Translations under genes and position numbers: made by a program
Notes under the pieces: generated by a model
What the model saw: the letters and a program-made list of their open reading frames with translations, nothing else
Told to the model about the DNA's origin: nothing
Database searches by the model: none
Part shown: piece by piece, positions 8,848-18,460 of the stretch
Layout: every line of letters starts with the position of its first letter
Position numbering within the stretch: position 1 is the first letter of the stretch
Source of the DNA: Prauserella muralis
GTDB taxonomy: Bacteria > Actinomycetota > Actinomycetes > Mycobacteriales > Pseudonocardiaceae
Length of the DNA stretch: 64,000 bases
Reading direction: 5' to 3'
Assembly (NCBI RefSeq): GCF_003202285.1
Contig: NZ_MASW01000005.1
Location: 372,001-436,000, forward strand

Positions 8848-9693
8848 ATGCTGCGTGTCGCGGTGCCGAACAAGGGGGCGCTGGCAGGTCCGGCGTCGGA
8901 GATGCTCGGTGAGGCCGGGTATCGCCAGCGGCATGAGCAGCGCGACCTGACCGTCCTGGACCCGGTGAACGAGGTCGAGTTCTTCTTCCTGCGCCCCAAG
9001 GACATCCCCATCTATGTCGGCTCCGGCGAGCTGGACCTGGGCATCACGGGGCGCGACCTGGCGCTGGACTCGGGCGCGCCGGTGGAGGAGGCGCTGGCGC
9101 TCGGTTTCGGCGGCTCGACGTTCCGGTACGCGGCTCCGGCGGGCCGGGACTGGAAGACCGAGGACCTGCGGGGCAGGCGGCTGGCCACGTCCTACCCGCG
9201 GCTCGTGCGGGACGACCTGGCCAGGCAGGGCATCGACGCCGAGGTGATCCGGCTCGACGGCGCCGTGGAGATCTCGGTGCAGCTCGGGGTGGCCGACGCG
9301 ATCGCCGACGTGGTCGGCTCCGGCCGGACGCTGCGCCAGCACAACCTGGTGGCCTTCGGCGACCCGATCTGCGTGTCGGAGGCCGTGCTGGTGCACCGGG
9401 CGGGCAGTGAGGAGTCGAAGCCGGCGACGCAGCTCGCGGCCCGCCTGCAGGGCGTGGTGTTCGCGCAGCAGTACATGATGCTGGACTACGACTGCCCGCG
9501 GGAGCTGCTGGAGCAGGCCATGGCCATCACGCCGGGCCTGGAGTCGCCGACGGTGGCGCCGCTGGCACACCCCGACTGGGTGGCCGTGCGGGCCATGGTG
9601 CCGCGCAAGCAGGCCAACTCGATCATGGACGAGCTGGCCGCAGTGGGCGCCCGCGCGGTCCTCGCCTCGGACATCCGCTCCTGCCGCCTGTAG
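8848..9693 (+). CDS. hisG: ATP phosphoribosyltransferase, long form
   Basis: First committed enzyme of histidine synthesis, joining ATP and PRPP. At 281 residues it is the long form carrying its own C-terminal regulatory domain (about 205-281, including [12 protein letters not shown] and the histidine-binding ACT-like fold), so no HisZ is needed. Catalytic-domain landmarks are [10 protein letters not shown] at the N terminus, [11 protein letters not shown] (about 65) and the PRPP loop [20 protein letters not shown] (about 145). The ATG at 8848 has AGGAGAGGGAG upstream. The stop at 9691-9693 lies at the edge of a palindromic repeat that probably also ends transcription. Confidence 0.96.
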   Translation: MLRVAVPNKGALAGPASEMLGEAGYRQRHEQRDLTVLDPVNEVEFFFLRPKDIPIYVGSGELDLGITGRDLALDSGAPVEEALALGFGGSTFRYAAPAGRDWKTEDLRGRRLATSYPRLVRDDLARQGIDAEVIRLDGAVEISVQLGVADAIADVVGSGRTLRQHNLVAFGDPICVSEAVLVHRAGSEESKPATQLAARLQGVVFAQQYMMLDYDCPRELLEQAMAITPGLESPTVAPLAHPDWVAVRAMVPRKQANSIMDELAAVGARAVLASDIRSCRL

Positions 9694-9779
9694 CTCCCCA
9701 ATGTGGCATTGGTGCCGCTCAACGTGACCAATGCGGCATTCGCTCCATCCAGTGGAGCGAATGCCGCATTGGGGAGCTT
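9692..9779. repeat. Interspersed palindromic element, family A, copy 1
   Basis: An 88-bp element bounded by AGCTCCCC and GGGGAGCT. It holds three 11-bp units of form AATG-Y/C-G-GCATT beginning at 9700, 9730 and 9760, an exact 30-bp period. Units 2 and 3 form a perfect 20-bp stem (9728-9747 with 9753-9772) around a 5-nt loop. It lies between convergent hisG and the ParA-like gene, where it could act as a bidirectional terminator. Other copies are at 36157-36243 and 47087-47172. Confidence 0.9.
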
Positions 9780-9797
9780 GGGACTTGGGGGAGCGGG

Positions 9798-10730
9798 TCA
9801 GCGCGGGCGGGGGCGTTTGGGGAGCAGGTCGTAGAGCTTGCGGCGGGAGCCGTTGTCGTTGGCGCTGCGCGTGTCGGACACCTCGGCGATGAAGTCCTCG
9901 AAGATGAACTCCTGCTCCGCCTGCGGGGGCGGGCCGGTGACGTGGTTGCCGGTGATCGAGTCCAGCACCTGGGCGATCTGCCGGAACGCCACCGCCTGGA
10001 TGGTCTGCGGCGCGAACGTCGTCACCGGGATGCCCCTGGCCGCGGCCTCGTTCATCACCACGCCCAGCGGCACGTGGGGCAGCACCGGGATGCCGAACTC
10101 GTGCAGCTCGTTGAGCGCGGCCACCGCGTAGCCCGAGATCGGCCTGCGATACAGCCCGGGAACCAGCCCGTAGTAGGCGATCGGTTCCCGCTGCACGGCC
10201 GACTCGACGTAGCTGATCTGCTCGCGCATCAGCCGCAGGGCCCGGATGCTCGTGCGATCGGGCTGCACGGGTACCAGCAGGCCGTGGGTGGCCACCAGCG
10301 CGTTGTTGGTGAGCACGTCCAGCGCCGGCGGGCAGTCGATGATCACGTGGTCGTAGTTGGCGAACTGGATCACCCGCGCCAGCTGCCAGCCGGGCACCCG
10401 GAACTGGTCGAGCCTGCGCACCAGATCGAACATCCCCGGCGCCGTCGGGATGACGTCGAACGCGCCGCCCGCGCCGATGTTGCTGCGCGGGTGCGACACG
10501 ATCAGTTCCTCGACCGGGCCGCGCCACGTCTTCGTCAGGGCCTTGGCGAGGCTGGGCGCCTCCGGCGGGGCCTCGGGCAGCCCCAGCAGCTCCGTGGTCG
10601 CGTGACCCTGGGGGTCCAGGTCGATGAGCAGCACCCTGCGGCCGCGCTCCGCGAGCGCGGCGGCGGCGCCGACACTGAGCGCGGTCTTGCCGACCCCGCC
10701 TTTCTGGTTGACCACCGAGGTGATCTGCAC
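9798..10730 (-). CDS. ParA/MinD-type ATPase (orphan)
   Basis: A 310-residue P-loop ATPase of the ParA family. The deviant Walker A motif VNQKGGVGKTALS is at residues 7-19, the switch region DLDPQGHATTELLG at about 40, and Walker B-like HVIIDCPPALDVLT at about 125; LLVPVQPDRTSIRALRLM follows. ParA proteins position DNA or large complexes using ATP-dependent DNA binding. No parB or parS-like gene is adjacent, so this is not a plasmid partition cassette; the partner is unknown. The GTG at 10730 is chosen since MQITSVVNQKGG is the usual family N terminus; an upstream in-frame GTG at 10790 would add 20 atypical residues. C-terminal tail is basic. Confidence 0.85.
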   Translation of the reverse strand: MQITSVVNQKGGVGKTALSVGAAAALAERGRRVLLIDLDPQGHATTELLGLPEAPPEAPSLAKALTKTWRGPVEELIVSHPRSNIGAGGAFDVIPTAPGMFDLVRRLDQFRVPGWQLARVIQFANYDHVIIDCPPALDVLTNNALVATHGLLVPVQPDRTSIRALRLMREQISYVESAVQREPIAYYGLVPGLYRRPISGYAVAALNELHEFGIPVLPHVPLGVVMNEAAARGIPVTTFAPQTIQAVAFRQIAQVLDSITGNHVTGPPPQAEQEFIFEDFIAEVSDTRSANDNGSRRKLYDLLPKRPRPR

Positions 10731-10814
10731 TGTGCGCCAGCTCCCGGTCCTCGTCGTTTGCGAGCAGGTTAGTAGATCAGCGACAGCCACGCAGGGACGC
10801 GTGTCTCGCGCGTT

Positions 10815-11594
10815 TCACCGCCGCCGGACGAGCAGGGCCTGCGAGCCGTTGGCCACCTGCCCGGCCGCGTCGTGCAGGGTGCTGCGCGCCGTGCCCACCC
10901 CGTGCGGGCCGATCACGGTGGCGGCGTCGAGGCCGATCCACTCGCCGGAGGGCTCCCGCTGGACGTGCACGGTGAGCTCCGAGTTGATGAACAGCCAGGC
11001 CCGCCAGTCGAGCCGGTTGGACACGCCGTTGCCGGAGTCGGCCACGGTGAACAGCCGCTGCAGCGGGCTGGGTTTCTCGCCGTCGACGAGCGGCACCCGC
11101 TGCCGTGCCCAGACCGTGGCCGGACCCGGCCGGGCGATGTCGGCATCACCGGCCGAGCGCCACTCCATCGCGTCGAGATAGCCGCTGCCCCAGCCGGAGG
11201 GCCACGCGGCCTGCGGGCAGTCCTCGGCGGGTGGCAGCGCCGGCGCCGAGCCCGCGGCCTGCTCACTGGTGTCGGCCGTGGCCAGCCGCCACGCCGCCGC
11301 GCGCGCGACCGGCCTGCCGCCCGCGGTGAGTTCGGCCGACAGCAGCTCCACCGAGCGGCCGGGCCGCTCCGTCACCGCCCGCACGGCCAGCTCCGCCAGC
11401 GGGGCGGGCCCCAGGATCTCGATGGTGACCCTGGCCAGCATCGTCTCCCGCTCGGCCGGCAGCTCCTCCAACGCCCTGACCAGCAGCGCCGAGGGCGGCC
11501 CGAAGTGCTGCGCGTCCGGCGACCACGGCCCGGACGTGTGCTGCGTCGGCTGGAAACGGCCGCCGCCCAGCGGCAGGTAGAAGGCATCGGTCAT
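10815..11594 (-). CDS. Acyl-CoA thioesterase, TesB-like double hotdog fold
   Basis: A 259-residue protein resembling the two-hotdog acyl-CoA thioesterase family. Visible features are the N-terminal HTSGPWSPDAQHFGPPSALLVRALE, where the second hotdog helix GPPSALL is characteristic, a middle segment VELLSAELTAGGRPVARAAAW, and the second half RLFTVADSGNGVSNRLDW plus WLFINSELTVHVQREPSGEWIG. These enzymes hydrolyse acyl-CoA. The ATG at 11594 is preceded by GAGGAG at 7 nt. It stands alone between two other minus-strand genes separated by 84 and 132 bp. Exact substrate is not predictable. Confidence 0.8.
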   Translation of the reverse strand: MTDAFYLPLGGGRFQPTQHTSGPWSPDAQHFGPPSALLVRALEELPAERETMLARVTIEILGPAPLAELAVRAVTERPGRSVELLSAELTAGGRPVARAAAWRLATADTSEQAAGSAPALPPAEDCPQAAWPSGWGSGYLDAMEWRSAGDADIARPGPATVWARQRVPLVDGEKPSPLQRLFTVADSGNGVSNRLDWRAWLFINSELTVHVQREPSGEWIGLDAATVIGPHGVGTARSTLHDAAGQVANGSQALLVRRR

Positions 11595-11726
11595 GAATGG
11601 CTCCTCGGTGCCGGCCGGAGACGTCCCGGATCGGCGTTCGTCGATTCTGCTCCACCGGCCCCCGTGGTGGTACACGGCAAGCGGGCTCGCTCGGTGGGGA
11701 ACACGCGCGCCGGGCGAGGGATTCCC

Positions 11727-12641
11727 TCAGTCCGCGCGGTCGAGCACGGACTCCTCGCCCGGATCGGGTTCGGGCCAGCCCGGGTACTCCGGCGGGGTGC
11801 CCCCGAACGAGGGGCAGCGCGCCTGGTGTGAGCACCAGCCGCACAGCTTGCTCGGGTTCGGCCGGAAGTCCCCGGTCCTTCCCGCCTTGAGGATCGCCTG
11901 CCAGATCGCCTCCAGCGTCCGCTCGAAGCGCACCAGCTCCGCCTCGTCCGGCGTGTACGCCAGCGCCTGCCCGTCGGTGAGGTACATCAGCTTCAGCTGC
12001 CGCGGCACGACGCCGCGCAGCCGCCAGAGCACCACCGCGTAGAACTTCATCTGGAACATGGCCTTGGCCTCGCCGATCTGCCTCGGCGCCGCGCCCGTCT
12101 TGTAGTCGACGACCCGGATCTCCCCGGTCGGAGCCACGTCGAGCCGGTCGATGTAGCCGCGCAGCAGCACACCGGAACTCAGCTCTGTCTCCACATGCAA
12201 CTCGCAGGCCTCCGGTTCGAGCCTGCGAGGATCCTCCAGTCCGAAGTAGGCATCGACGAGCTCGCCGGCCGAACGCAGCCACGACTCCACCTCGCCGTCG
12301 TCGTCGCCCTCGAACAGATCGGTCCACTCCGGACAGTCGGAGGCGAGCTCGGTCCAGACGGGCTCGAGCAGCTCCTTGGCGCGCTCCGGCAGCCGCTGTT
12401 CGCGGGGCAGCGCGAACAGCCGCTCCAGCACGGAGTGCACGAGCGTGCCCCGCACCTGCGCCTTGGTGGGCACCTCGGGCAGCCGGTCCACGGCGCGGAA
12501 CCGGTAGAGCAGGGGGCACTGCTTGAAGTCGCTGGCTCGCGACGGCGACAGGGCGGGGCGCCGCACGGGGACGGCGTCCTGCGCGGGGTCGGTGGTGGCC
12601 GGTGGTTCGGCGGTCGCTGTCGTCCTCGTCGCGTCTGCCAT
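11727..12641 (-). CDS. RecB-family (Cas4-like) PD-(D/E)XK exonuclease
   Basis: A 304-residue nuclease of the RecB/Cas4 superfamily, counterpart of M. tuberculosis Rv2119. The core motifs are LSPSRASDFKQCPLLYRFR (about 30), GTLVHSVLERLF (about 70), GYIDRLDVAPTGEIRVVDYKTG (Asp and Glu-x-Lys equivalents, about 165-190) and QMKFYAVVLW. A C-terminal LCGWCSHQARCPSFGG completes a four-cysteine cluster with the Cys of FKQC, as in iron-sulfur RecB nucleases. No CRISPR array or cas1 is near, so it is a DNA-repair type enzyme. The ATG at 12641 has TACGCT 7 nt upstream, indicating leaderless transcription. Confidence 0.88.
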   Translation of the reverse strand: MADATRTTATAEPPATTDPAQDAVPVRRPALSPSRASDFKQCPLLYRFRAVDRLPEVPTKAQVRGTLVHSVLERLFALPREQRLPERAKELLEPVWTELASDCPEWTDLFEGDDDGEVESWLRSAGELVDAYFGLEDPRRLEPEACELHVETELSSGVLLRGYIDRLDVAPTGEIRVVDYKTGAAPRQIGEAKAMFQMKFYAVVLWRLRGVVPRQLKLMYLTDGQALAYTPDEAELVRFERTLEAIWQAILKAGRTGDFRPNPSKLCGWCSHQARCPSFGGTPPEYPGWPEPDPGEESVLDRAD

Positions 12642-12756
12642 GCCCGGGAGCGTAGCGGTACGGTCCGACAACTCCGGGTAACCCGGTGGGCGGGTGGCGC
12701 GAAACACCCGGGCCCGGCACACGAGCGTCCCACACCCGACGTTCTACGCTCACCGG

Positions 12757-13917
12757 GTGGACGCGACGAGCGAGTACTCCCGGTCCACGTCCCGGCGCTC
12801 CCGGGCCGTGGACGGTGGCCTGCTGCTCTTCCGCGTCGACGGCGTGCCCGTGCTGCTCGCACCGTCCTGGTGGATCGGCTCGCTCATCATCGTCGTGCTC
12901 TACCAGCCGCTGGTCGGCAGGCTCCTGCCCGAGGCGAGCGCGGTGATGTCGTGGGCGCTGGCCGCGGCCTTCGCCCTGCTGCTCGGCCTTTCGGTGCTCG
13001 CTCACGAGCTCGGGCACTGCGTCGTCGCCCTTCGTCTCGGCATCCCGGTGCGCAGGCTGCGGCTGTTCCTGCTCGGCGGGCTGTCGGAGGTGGCGCGAAC
13101 GCCGCGCAAGCCCGGCGAGGAGGGCCTGGTCGCGGTGGCGGGCCCGGTGGTGTCGGTGCTGCTCGCCGTGTTCTGCGGGCTGCTGCTGCTCGCCGTGCCG
13201 CCCGGCGGCCCGGTCTGGCTGCTCGTCGCGCAGTGCGCCGTGGCGAACCTGGCCGTCGGCCTGTTCAATCTCCTGCCGGGGCTCCCGCTGGACGGCGGCA
13301 GGCTCCTGCGGGCGGGTGTGTGGGCGGTCACCGGAACGCGCACCAAGGGCACGAAGGCGGCCGTGTTCGGCGGCGGCCTGGTGTCGGTCGGCCTGCTGGT
13401 GTGGGCGCTGTGGGGGCTCGCCGACGGCAGCGAGGACCGCTGGCTGCGGCTCGGCGTGTGCGTCGTGACGGCGTGGTTCGTGGTGCTCGGCGCCACCAGC
13501 GAGGTCGCTGCCGAGGGCAGGCGCAGCTGGCCGGAGGGCCTCAGCGTGGGCGAGGTGATGCGGCCGGTGCTGCAGCTGCCCGCGGAGAGCCCCGTGTCGG
13601 CGGCGCTGGCGGCGTCGGCGGGCAGGGGAGTGGTGCTGGTCCGCGCCGACGGGGTCGCGGCGGGACTGCTCGACGAGGCGGCGGCCGAACGGCTCGCGGG
13701 CGGCACGCCGAACGCGCCCGCAGAGTTGGCGGCGCAACCGATCCGGGCCGAGACCGTGTTGCTGCTCTCGGAGCCGGGCGAGGACATCGCCGAGCGGGTC
13801 CGCGAGGTGCCGACCTGGCAGTTCCTCGTGGTCGACGACGAGGGCAAACCGGCAGGGGTGCTGCACAGGGAGGACCTGCGGGCCGCGCTGTCGGCGCGCG
13901 GGAGGCGGACCGCCTGA
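12757..13917 (+). CDS. Site-2 protease family membrane metalloprotease (M50) with C-terminal CBS-like region
   Basis: A 386-residue intramembrane zinc protease. The catalytic HELGH is in LSVLAHELGHCVVAL (about residue 85) and the third ligand motif in NLLPGLPLDGGRLL (about 175). Six or so hydrophobic segments span residues 20-245. The C-terminal ~140 residues (LSVGEVMRPVLQLPAESPVS, WQFLVVDDEGKPAGVLHRED) look like a degenerate CBS pair, as in group III M50 proteases such as Rip3/Rv2625. These enzymes cut membrane substrates, often anti-sigma factors. The GTG at 12757 follows TACGCT by 6 nt. It diverges from the RecB-like gene and precedes trmI by 61 bp. Confidence 0.88.
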   Translation: MDATSEYSRSTSRRSRAVDGGLLLFRVDGVPVLLAPSWWIGSLIIVVLYQPLVGRLLPEASAVMSWALAAAFALLLGLSVLAHELGHCVVALRLGIPVRRLRLFLLGGLSEVARTPRKPGEEGLVAVAGPVVSVLLAVFCGLLLLAVPPGGPVWLLVAQCAVANLAVGLFNLLPGLPLDGGRLLRAGVWAVTGTRTKGTKAAVFGGGLVSVGLLVWALWGLADGSEDRWLRLGVCVVTAWFVVLGATSEVAAEGRRSWPEGLSVGEVMRPVLQLPAESPVSAALAASAGRGVVLVRADGVAAGLLDEAAAERLAGGTPNAPAELAAQPIRAETVLLLSEPGEDIAERVREVPTWQFLVVDDEGKPAGVLHREDLRAALSARGRRTA

Positions 13918-13966
13918 CGCGGCGTGGCGCGCGTCTGCGACGATCTCGTGTCGGCGTTCGTCGTGA

Positions 13967-14800
<834 letters not shown>

Positions 14801-14832
14801 TCACCCCGCGGGCCCGCGGCGCGCGGGGGTGG

Positions 14833-15618
14833 TCAGCCGGAGATGCACCAGCCACTGGACTTCTTGCTCGCCGAGTAGTCGCCCTCGCTGGTCCGGCCGC
14901 CCGCCGTGACCTTCATCGGGATCGTGGCGGTGTCGCCCGTCACCGTCACGTCCCCGTTGCGGGCGAAGTTCGCGTCCTGCGGCATCTGGCCCATGTCCAC
15001 CGAGTCCGGCTTGCAGGCGACCGCTCGTGCCGCGTCCTCGTCGCGGTTGTTGAGCGCCTCGACGGTCCTGTCAGCGAGGTCCTCGACCGCGGCGATGTCG
15101 TCGGAGGACGCATCCCCGCCGGAGTCACCGGAGTCGCCGGAGCCGGGAACACTGACGGAGGGGTCCGGCACGCTCTGGCCGGGCACCTGGCCGCCGGGCT
15201 GGCTCGTCGAAGGCGACCCGGACTGGTTGCCGCCCTGGGCGTCGGCCTTGTCCTCGTCGTCGCCGCCCAGGAACAGGATCAGGGCGATCACGCCGCCGAT
15301 GACGGCGACGGCGGCGATGGAAAGGCCGACGATCAGGCCGGTCTTCTTCTTCGGCGGAGGGCCTCCAGGGCCGCCGGGGCCTCCAGGGCCGCCGGGGAAG
15401 CCGCCCTGCTGCGGCCCGTACGGGCCGGGTTGGCCAAATTGTTGCGTTGGTCCCTGCCCGGGAAAGCCGCCCGGCTGCTGGTGTGGTCCACTGGGTGGGA
15501 ACGGCCCTCCCGGTGGGCCCTGCGGGCCGGGTCCGCCCCACGGGCCCGGCTGCGGCCCGTACGGCCCTGGCTGCCCCGGCTGCCCGGGCTGGCCCGGCGG
15601 CTGCGGTGGGTAGGTCAT
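14833..15618 (-). CDS. Proline/glycine-rich single-pass membrane protein
   Basis: A 261-residue protein with a cytosolic N-terminal region of about 95 residues made almost only of Pro, Gly and Gln (GPYGPQ, PGGPGG repeats), then KKKTGLIVGLSIAAVAVIGG opening a transmembrane segment near residue 95-118. A Ser/Gly/Pro-rich linker follows, and a folded C-terminal domain of about 90 residues (DDIAAVEDLADRTVEALNNR, VTGDTATIPMKV) looks like an NTF2-like domain of the DUF4878 type seen in actinobacterial cell-envelope proteins. Function unknown. ATG at 15618 has AAGGGG about 8 nt upstream. It is convergent with trmI. Confidence 0.8.
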   Translation of the reverse strand: MTYPPQPPGQPGQPGQPGPYGPQPGPWGGPGPQGPPGGPFPPSGPHQQPGGFPGQGPTQQFGQPGPYGPQQGGFPGGPGGPGGPGGPPPKKKTGLIVGLSIAAVAVIGGVIALILFLGGDDEDKADAQGGNQSGSPSTSQPGGQVPGQSVPDPSVSVPGSGDSGDSGGDASSDDIAAVEDLADRTVEALNNRDEDAARAVACKPDSVDMGQMPQDANFARNGDVTVTGDTATIPMKVTAGGRTSEGDYSASKKSSGWCISG

Positions 15619-15918
15619 CAACTGCCCCTTAGCGGTCACTTCCTGCGGAAACCCCAGGTCCACGAGGTGGACGAGGCACCGATCGTAACGGGCGTGCCAC
15701 GGCGCCCGCTGGCGTCTCGCGCGAACGCCCGGTATGTCCGGATCGGAGACCGTGCACGCGGCGGAATTCGCGTCCCTGAGCGGGTTCCGAGTCAGCGGCC
15801 GGACGTGTGGGTACTCCCTCGCAGCCGCGCGACGCGCCGATCCTGTGATGCGGATAGGGCTTTTCATGTCGGTGATCGCCGGTACCGTGGATAAAAAGCA
15901 TTCCGAGGAGGTGCCGAA

Positions 15919-17736
15919 ATGCAACACGACCTTCCCGGAGGTCGGCACGAGGAGGCCGACTCTTCAGAACCGAGTGGGACCGGACCGGCGGGAGGCCCGA
16001 CGAGCGAGCAGGCGCGGCAGATTCGTTTCCTCGAGGAGGAAGTCACCCTGCTCCGCCGCAAGCTCACGGACTCACCCCGGCAGAACCGAGTGCTCGAGCA
16101 GCGGCTCGCCGAGGCGACCGAGCGCGTGAGTCAGCTCACCGAGCGCAACAACAAGCTGGTCGAGACGTTGCGCGAGGCACGGAGCCAGCTGCTTGCCCTG
16201 CGGGAGGAGGTCGACCGGCTCGCGCAACCGCCGAGCGGGTACGGCGTGTTCGTCGCCGCCTACGAGGACAACACCGTGGACGTCTACACCGCGGGCAGGA
16301 AGATGCGGGTTTCCGTGTCGCCCGCGGTGGAGCTCGAGTCGCTGCGGCGGGGGCAGAGCGTCCGGCTGAACGAGGCGCTGACCGTCGTCGAGGGCGGCGG
16401 CTTCGAGAGCACGGGCGAGGTGTGCGCCCTGCGTGAGGTCCTGCTGCCCGACGCCGAGGGCGGCAGCTCGCGGGCGCTGGTCGTCGGACACGCCGACGAG
16501 GAGCGCGTGGTCTGGCTGGCCGACCCGCTCGCCGAGCAGACGCTCAAGCCGGGTGACTCCCTGCTGGTCGACTCCAAGGCCGGCTACGCGTACGAGCGGG
16601 TGCCGAAGGCCGAGGTCGAGGACCTGGTGCTGGAGGAGGTCCCGGACGTCCGCTACGAGGACATCGGTGGTCTCTACCGGCAGATCGAGCAGATCCGCGA
16701 CGCGGTGGAGCTGCCGTTCCTGCACTCGGACCTCTACCTGGAGTACCAGCTCAGGCCGCCGAAGGGCGTGCTGCTCTACGGTCCTCCCGGTTGCGGGAAG
16801 ACGCTCATCGCCAAGGCCGTCGCCAACTCGCTGGCGAAGAAGGTCGCCGAGGCGCGCAGCGGCGGCGACGCGGCGGACGCCAAGTCGTACTTCCTCAACA
16901 TCAAGGGTCCGGAGCTGCTCAACAAGTTCGTCGGCGAGACCGAGCGGCACATCCGCATGATCTTCCAGCGGGCGAGGGAGAAGGCGTCGGACGGTACCCC
17001 GGTCATCGTCTTCTTCGACGAGATGGAGTCGATCTTCCGCACCCGTGGCAGCGGCGTGTCCTCCGACGTGGAGACCACGATCGTGCCGCAGCTGCTGTCG
17101 GAGATCGACGGCGTCGAGGGGCTGGAGAACGTGATCGTGATCGGCGCCTCCAACCGCGAGGACATGATCGACCCGGCGATCCTGCGGCCGGGCCGCCTCG
17201 ACGTCAAGATCAAGATCGAGCGGCCGGACGCCGAGGGCGCGAAGGACATCTTCTCGAAGTACCTCACGCCCGAACTGCCGATACACGCCGACGACCTGCT
17301 GGAGTTCGGCGGCGACCGGCAGGCCACGATCGACGCGATGATCCAGCACACCGTCGAGCGGATGTACGAGGAGACCGACGACAACCGGTTCCTGGAGGTC
17401 ACCTACGCCAACGGTGACAAGGAAGTGCTCTACTTCCGCGACTTCAACTCCGGCGCGATGATCCAGAACATCGTGGACAGGGCGAAGAAGTCGGCGATCA
17501 AGTCGGTGCTGGAGACCCAGCAGCCCGGTCTGCGGGTGCAGCACCTGCTGGACGCGATCGTGGACGAGTTCGCGGAGAACGAGGACCTGCCCAACACGAC
17601 CAACCCCGACGACTGGGCGAGGATCTCGGGCAAGAAGGGCGAGCGGATCGTCTACATCCGCACGCTTGTCACCGGCAAGAACCAGGAGTCCGGCCGCGTC
17701 ATCGACACGGCGACCAACACCGGCCAGTACCTCTGA
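15919..17736 (+). CDS. mpa: Proteasome-associated AAA+ ATPase (Mpa/ARC)
   Basis: Hexameric unfoldase that recognises Pup on tagged proteins and feeds them into the 20S proteasome. Residues about 30-95 form a coiled coil ([33 protein letters not shown]) that binds Pup. Two OB folds follow (about 97-240). The AAA module has Walker A GPPGCGKT (about 293-300), Walker [13 protein letters not shown] (about 360), and SRH segment [17 protein letters not shown]. The C-terminal GQYL tail docks into the 20S alpha ring. At 605 residues it matches the family (609 in M. tuberculosis). ATG 15919 is preceded by GAGGAGG. A hairpin terminator follows. Confidence 0.97.
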   Translation: MQHDLPGGRHEEADSSEPSGTGPAGGPTSEQARQIRFLEEEVTLLRRKLTDSPRQNRVLEQRLAEATERVSQLTERNNKLVETLREARSQLLALREEVDRLAQPPSGYGVFVAAYEDNTVDVYTAGRKMRVSVSPAVELESLRRGQSVRLNEALTVVEGGGFESTGEVCALREVLLPDAEGGSSRALVVGHADEERVVWLADPLAEQTLKPGDSLLVDSKAGYAYERVPKAEVEDLVLEEVPDVRYEDIGGLYRQIEQIRDAVELPFLHSDLYLEYQLRPPKGVLLYGPPGCGKTLIAKAVANSLAKKVAEARSGGDAADAKSYFLNIKGPELLNKFVGETERHIRMIFQRAREKASDGTPVIVFFDEMESIFRTRGSGVSSDVETTIVPQLLSEIDGVEGLENVIVIGASNREDMIDPAILRPGRLDVKIKIERPDAEGAKDIFSKYLTPELPIHADDLLEFGGDRQATIDAMIQHTVERMYEETDDNRFLEVTYANGDKEVLYFRDFNSGAMIQNIVDRAKKSAIKSVLETQQPGLRVQHLLDAIVDEFAENEDLPNTTNPDDWARISGKKGERIVYIRTLVTGKNQESGRVIDTATNTGQYL

Positions 17737-17753
17737 CGGCAGGGGAGTTCGAG

Positions 17754-17795
17754 ACGGGGGCCGTTCCGGGCGCGACGCGCGGGAACGGCCCCCGT
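17754..17795. terminator. Bidirectional hairpin terminator between mpa and the reductase gene
   Basis: A perfect 14-bp stem (17754-17767 pairing with 17782-17795) encloses a 14-nt loop. It lies 18 bp after the mpa stop and directly before the stop of the convergent reductase gene, so it can serve both. There is no long T-tract, as is usual for high-GC actinobacterial terminators. Confidence 0.75.
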
Positions 17796-17797
17796 TC

Positions 17798-18367
17798 TCA
17801 TGCCCGGTCGTAGGTGAGCACGAGCGTGCCGCTGTCGAGCGTGCGGGTCCCGGTGAGCGTGAACGGGGTGGGGGAGAACCCGGCGCTGAACAACGGAACG
17901 CCCGCGCCGGCGACCACCGGGTAGACCTTGAGCACCAGCCGGTCGATCTCCGGCAGTAGCGAGCCTGCCAGGCGGGCGCCGCCGATCAGGTAGATGTCCC
18001 TGCCCTGCTCGGCCTTGAGCGCGCGGACGTGCTCGGCCACGTCGCCGCTCACCAGTTCCACGGCCGGATCGGGTTGCTCGGCCAGTGTGCTGCTGACGAC
18101 GTACTGACGCAGGTGGGGGAACGGGCTGGTCACGCCGATGCGCAGCGCGGGCTCGTAGGTCGCCCGGCCCTGGATGCCGACGTCGAAGTGCCGGTTGGCC
18201 GCGGTGACGCCCAGTTGCTCGCGCACGTGCGTGGGCAGCGTGTCGGGGAACTCCTCGGAGATGAAGCCCACGACGTCAGGGGTGACGGGAAAGAAGTCGG
18301 CGCTGCCGTCGGGGGCGGCGATGAACCCGTCGAGGGACATGCCGACGTAGTACACGAGCTTGCGCAT
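17798..18367 (-). CDS. Dihydrofolate reductase/RibD C-terminal domain protein
   Basis: A 189-residue NADPH-dependent reductase-like protein of the RibD_C family. Landmarks are the N-terminal KLVYYVGMSLDGFIAAPDGS, the middle GRATYEPALRIG, SGDVAEHVRALKAEQGRDIYL with IGGARLAGSLLPEIDRLVL, and the end YPVVAGAGVPLF. Proteins of this family reduce pteridine-like or riboflavin-precursor substrates, but many homologues are uncharacterised. It is divergent from a TetR regulator with a palindromic region between, so the pair probably forms a small self-contained regulated unit. Confidence 0.85.
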   Translation of the reverse strand: MRKLVYYVGMSLDGFIAAPDGSADFFPVTPDVVGFISEEFPDTLPTHVREQLGVTAANRHFDVGIQGRATYEPALRIGVTSPFPHLRQYVVSSTLAEQPDPAVELVSGDVAEHVRALKAEQGRDIYLIGGARLAGSLLPEIDRLVLKVYPVVAGAGVPLFSAGFSPTPFTLTGTRTLDSGTLVLTYDRA

Positions 18368-18386
18368 CCGGATCTCCGTCAGTCAA

Positions 18387-18434
18387 ACCACTCTAACCGT
18401 AGTGCTGTGAATGTAGTACTATGTCCGTAGTGGT
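18387..18434. promoter_or_regulatory. Divergent control region with TetR-type operator candidates
   Basis: The 93-bp gap between the reductase and TetR genes contains the inverted pair ACCACT (18387-18392) and AGTGGT (18429-18434), an 8-bp palindrome TAGTACTA (18414-18421), and a direct repeat CCGTAGTG at 18397 and 18425. TACTAT (18417-18422) could be the -10 of the regulator gene. Binding of the adjacent TetR protein is inference. Confidence 0.5.
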
Positions 18435-18460
18435 GTCAACGGAGGTTCGGGAGGCTCGGG

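Noticed and set aside
9700-9770. CRISPR-like array (11-bp units at 30-bp period)
   Set aside because: Only three short units, spacers are themselves repeated between copies, and no cas genes are present.
9798-10730. Plasmid or chromosome partition cassette (parAB)
   Set aside because: No parB, no parS-like repeats and no replication genes are adjacent; the family A repeat does not resemble parS.
11727-12641. cas4 gene of a CRISPR system
   Set aside because: The four-cysteine RecB-like nuclease is syntenic with Rv2119 and no CRISPR array or cas1/cas2 is nearby.
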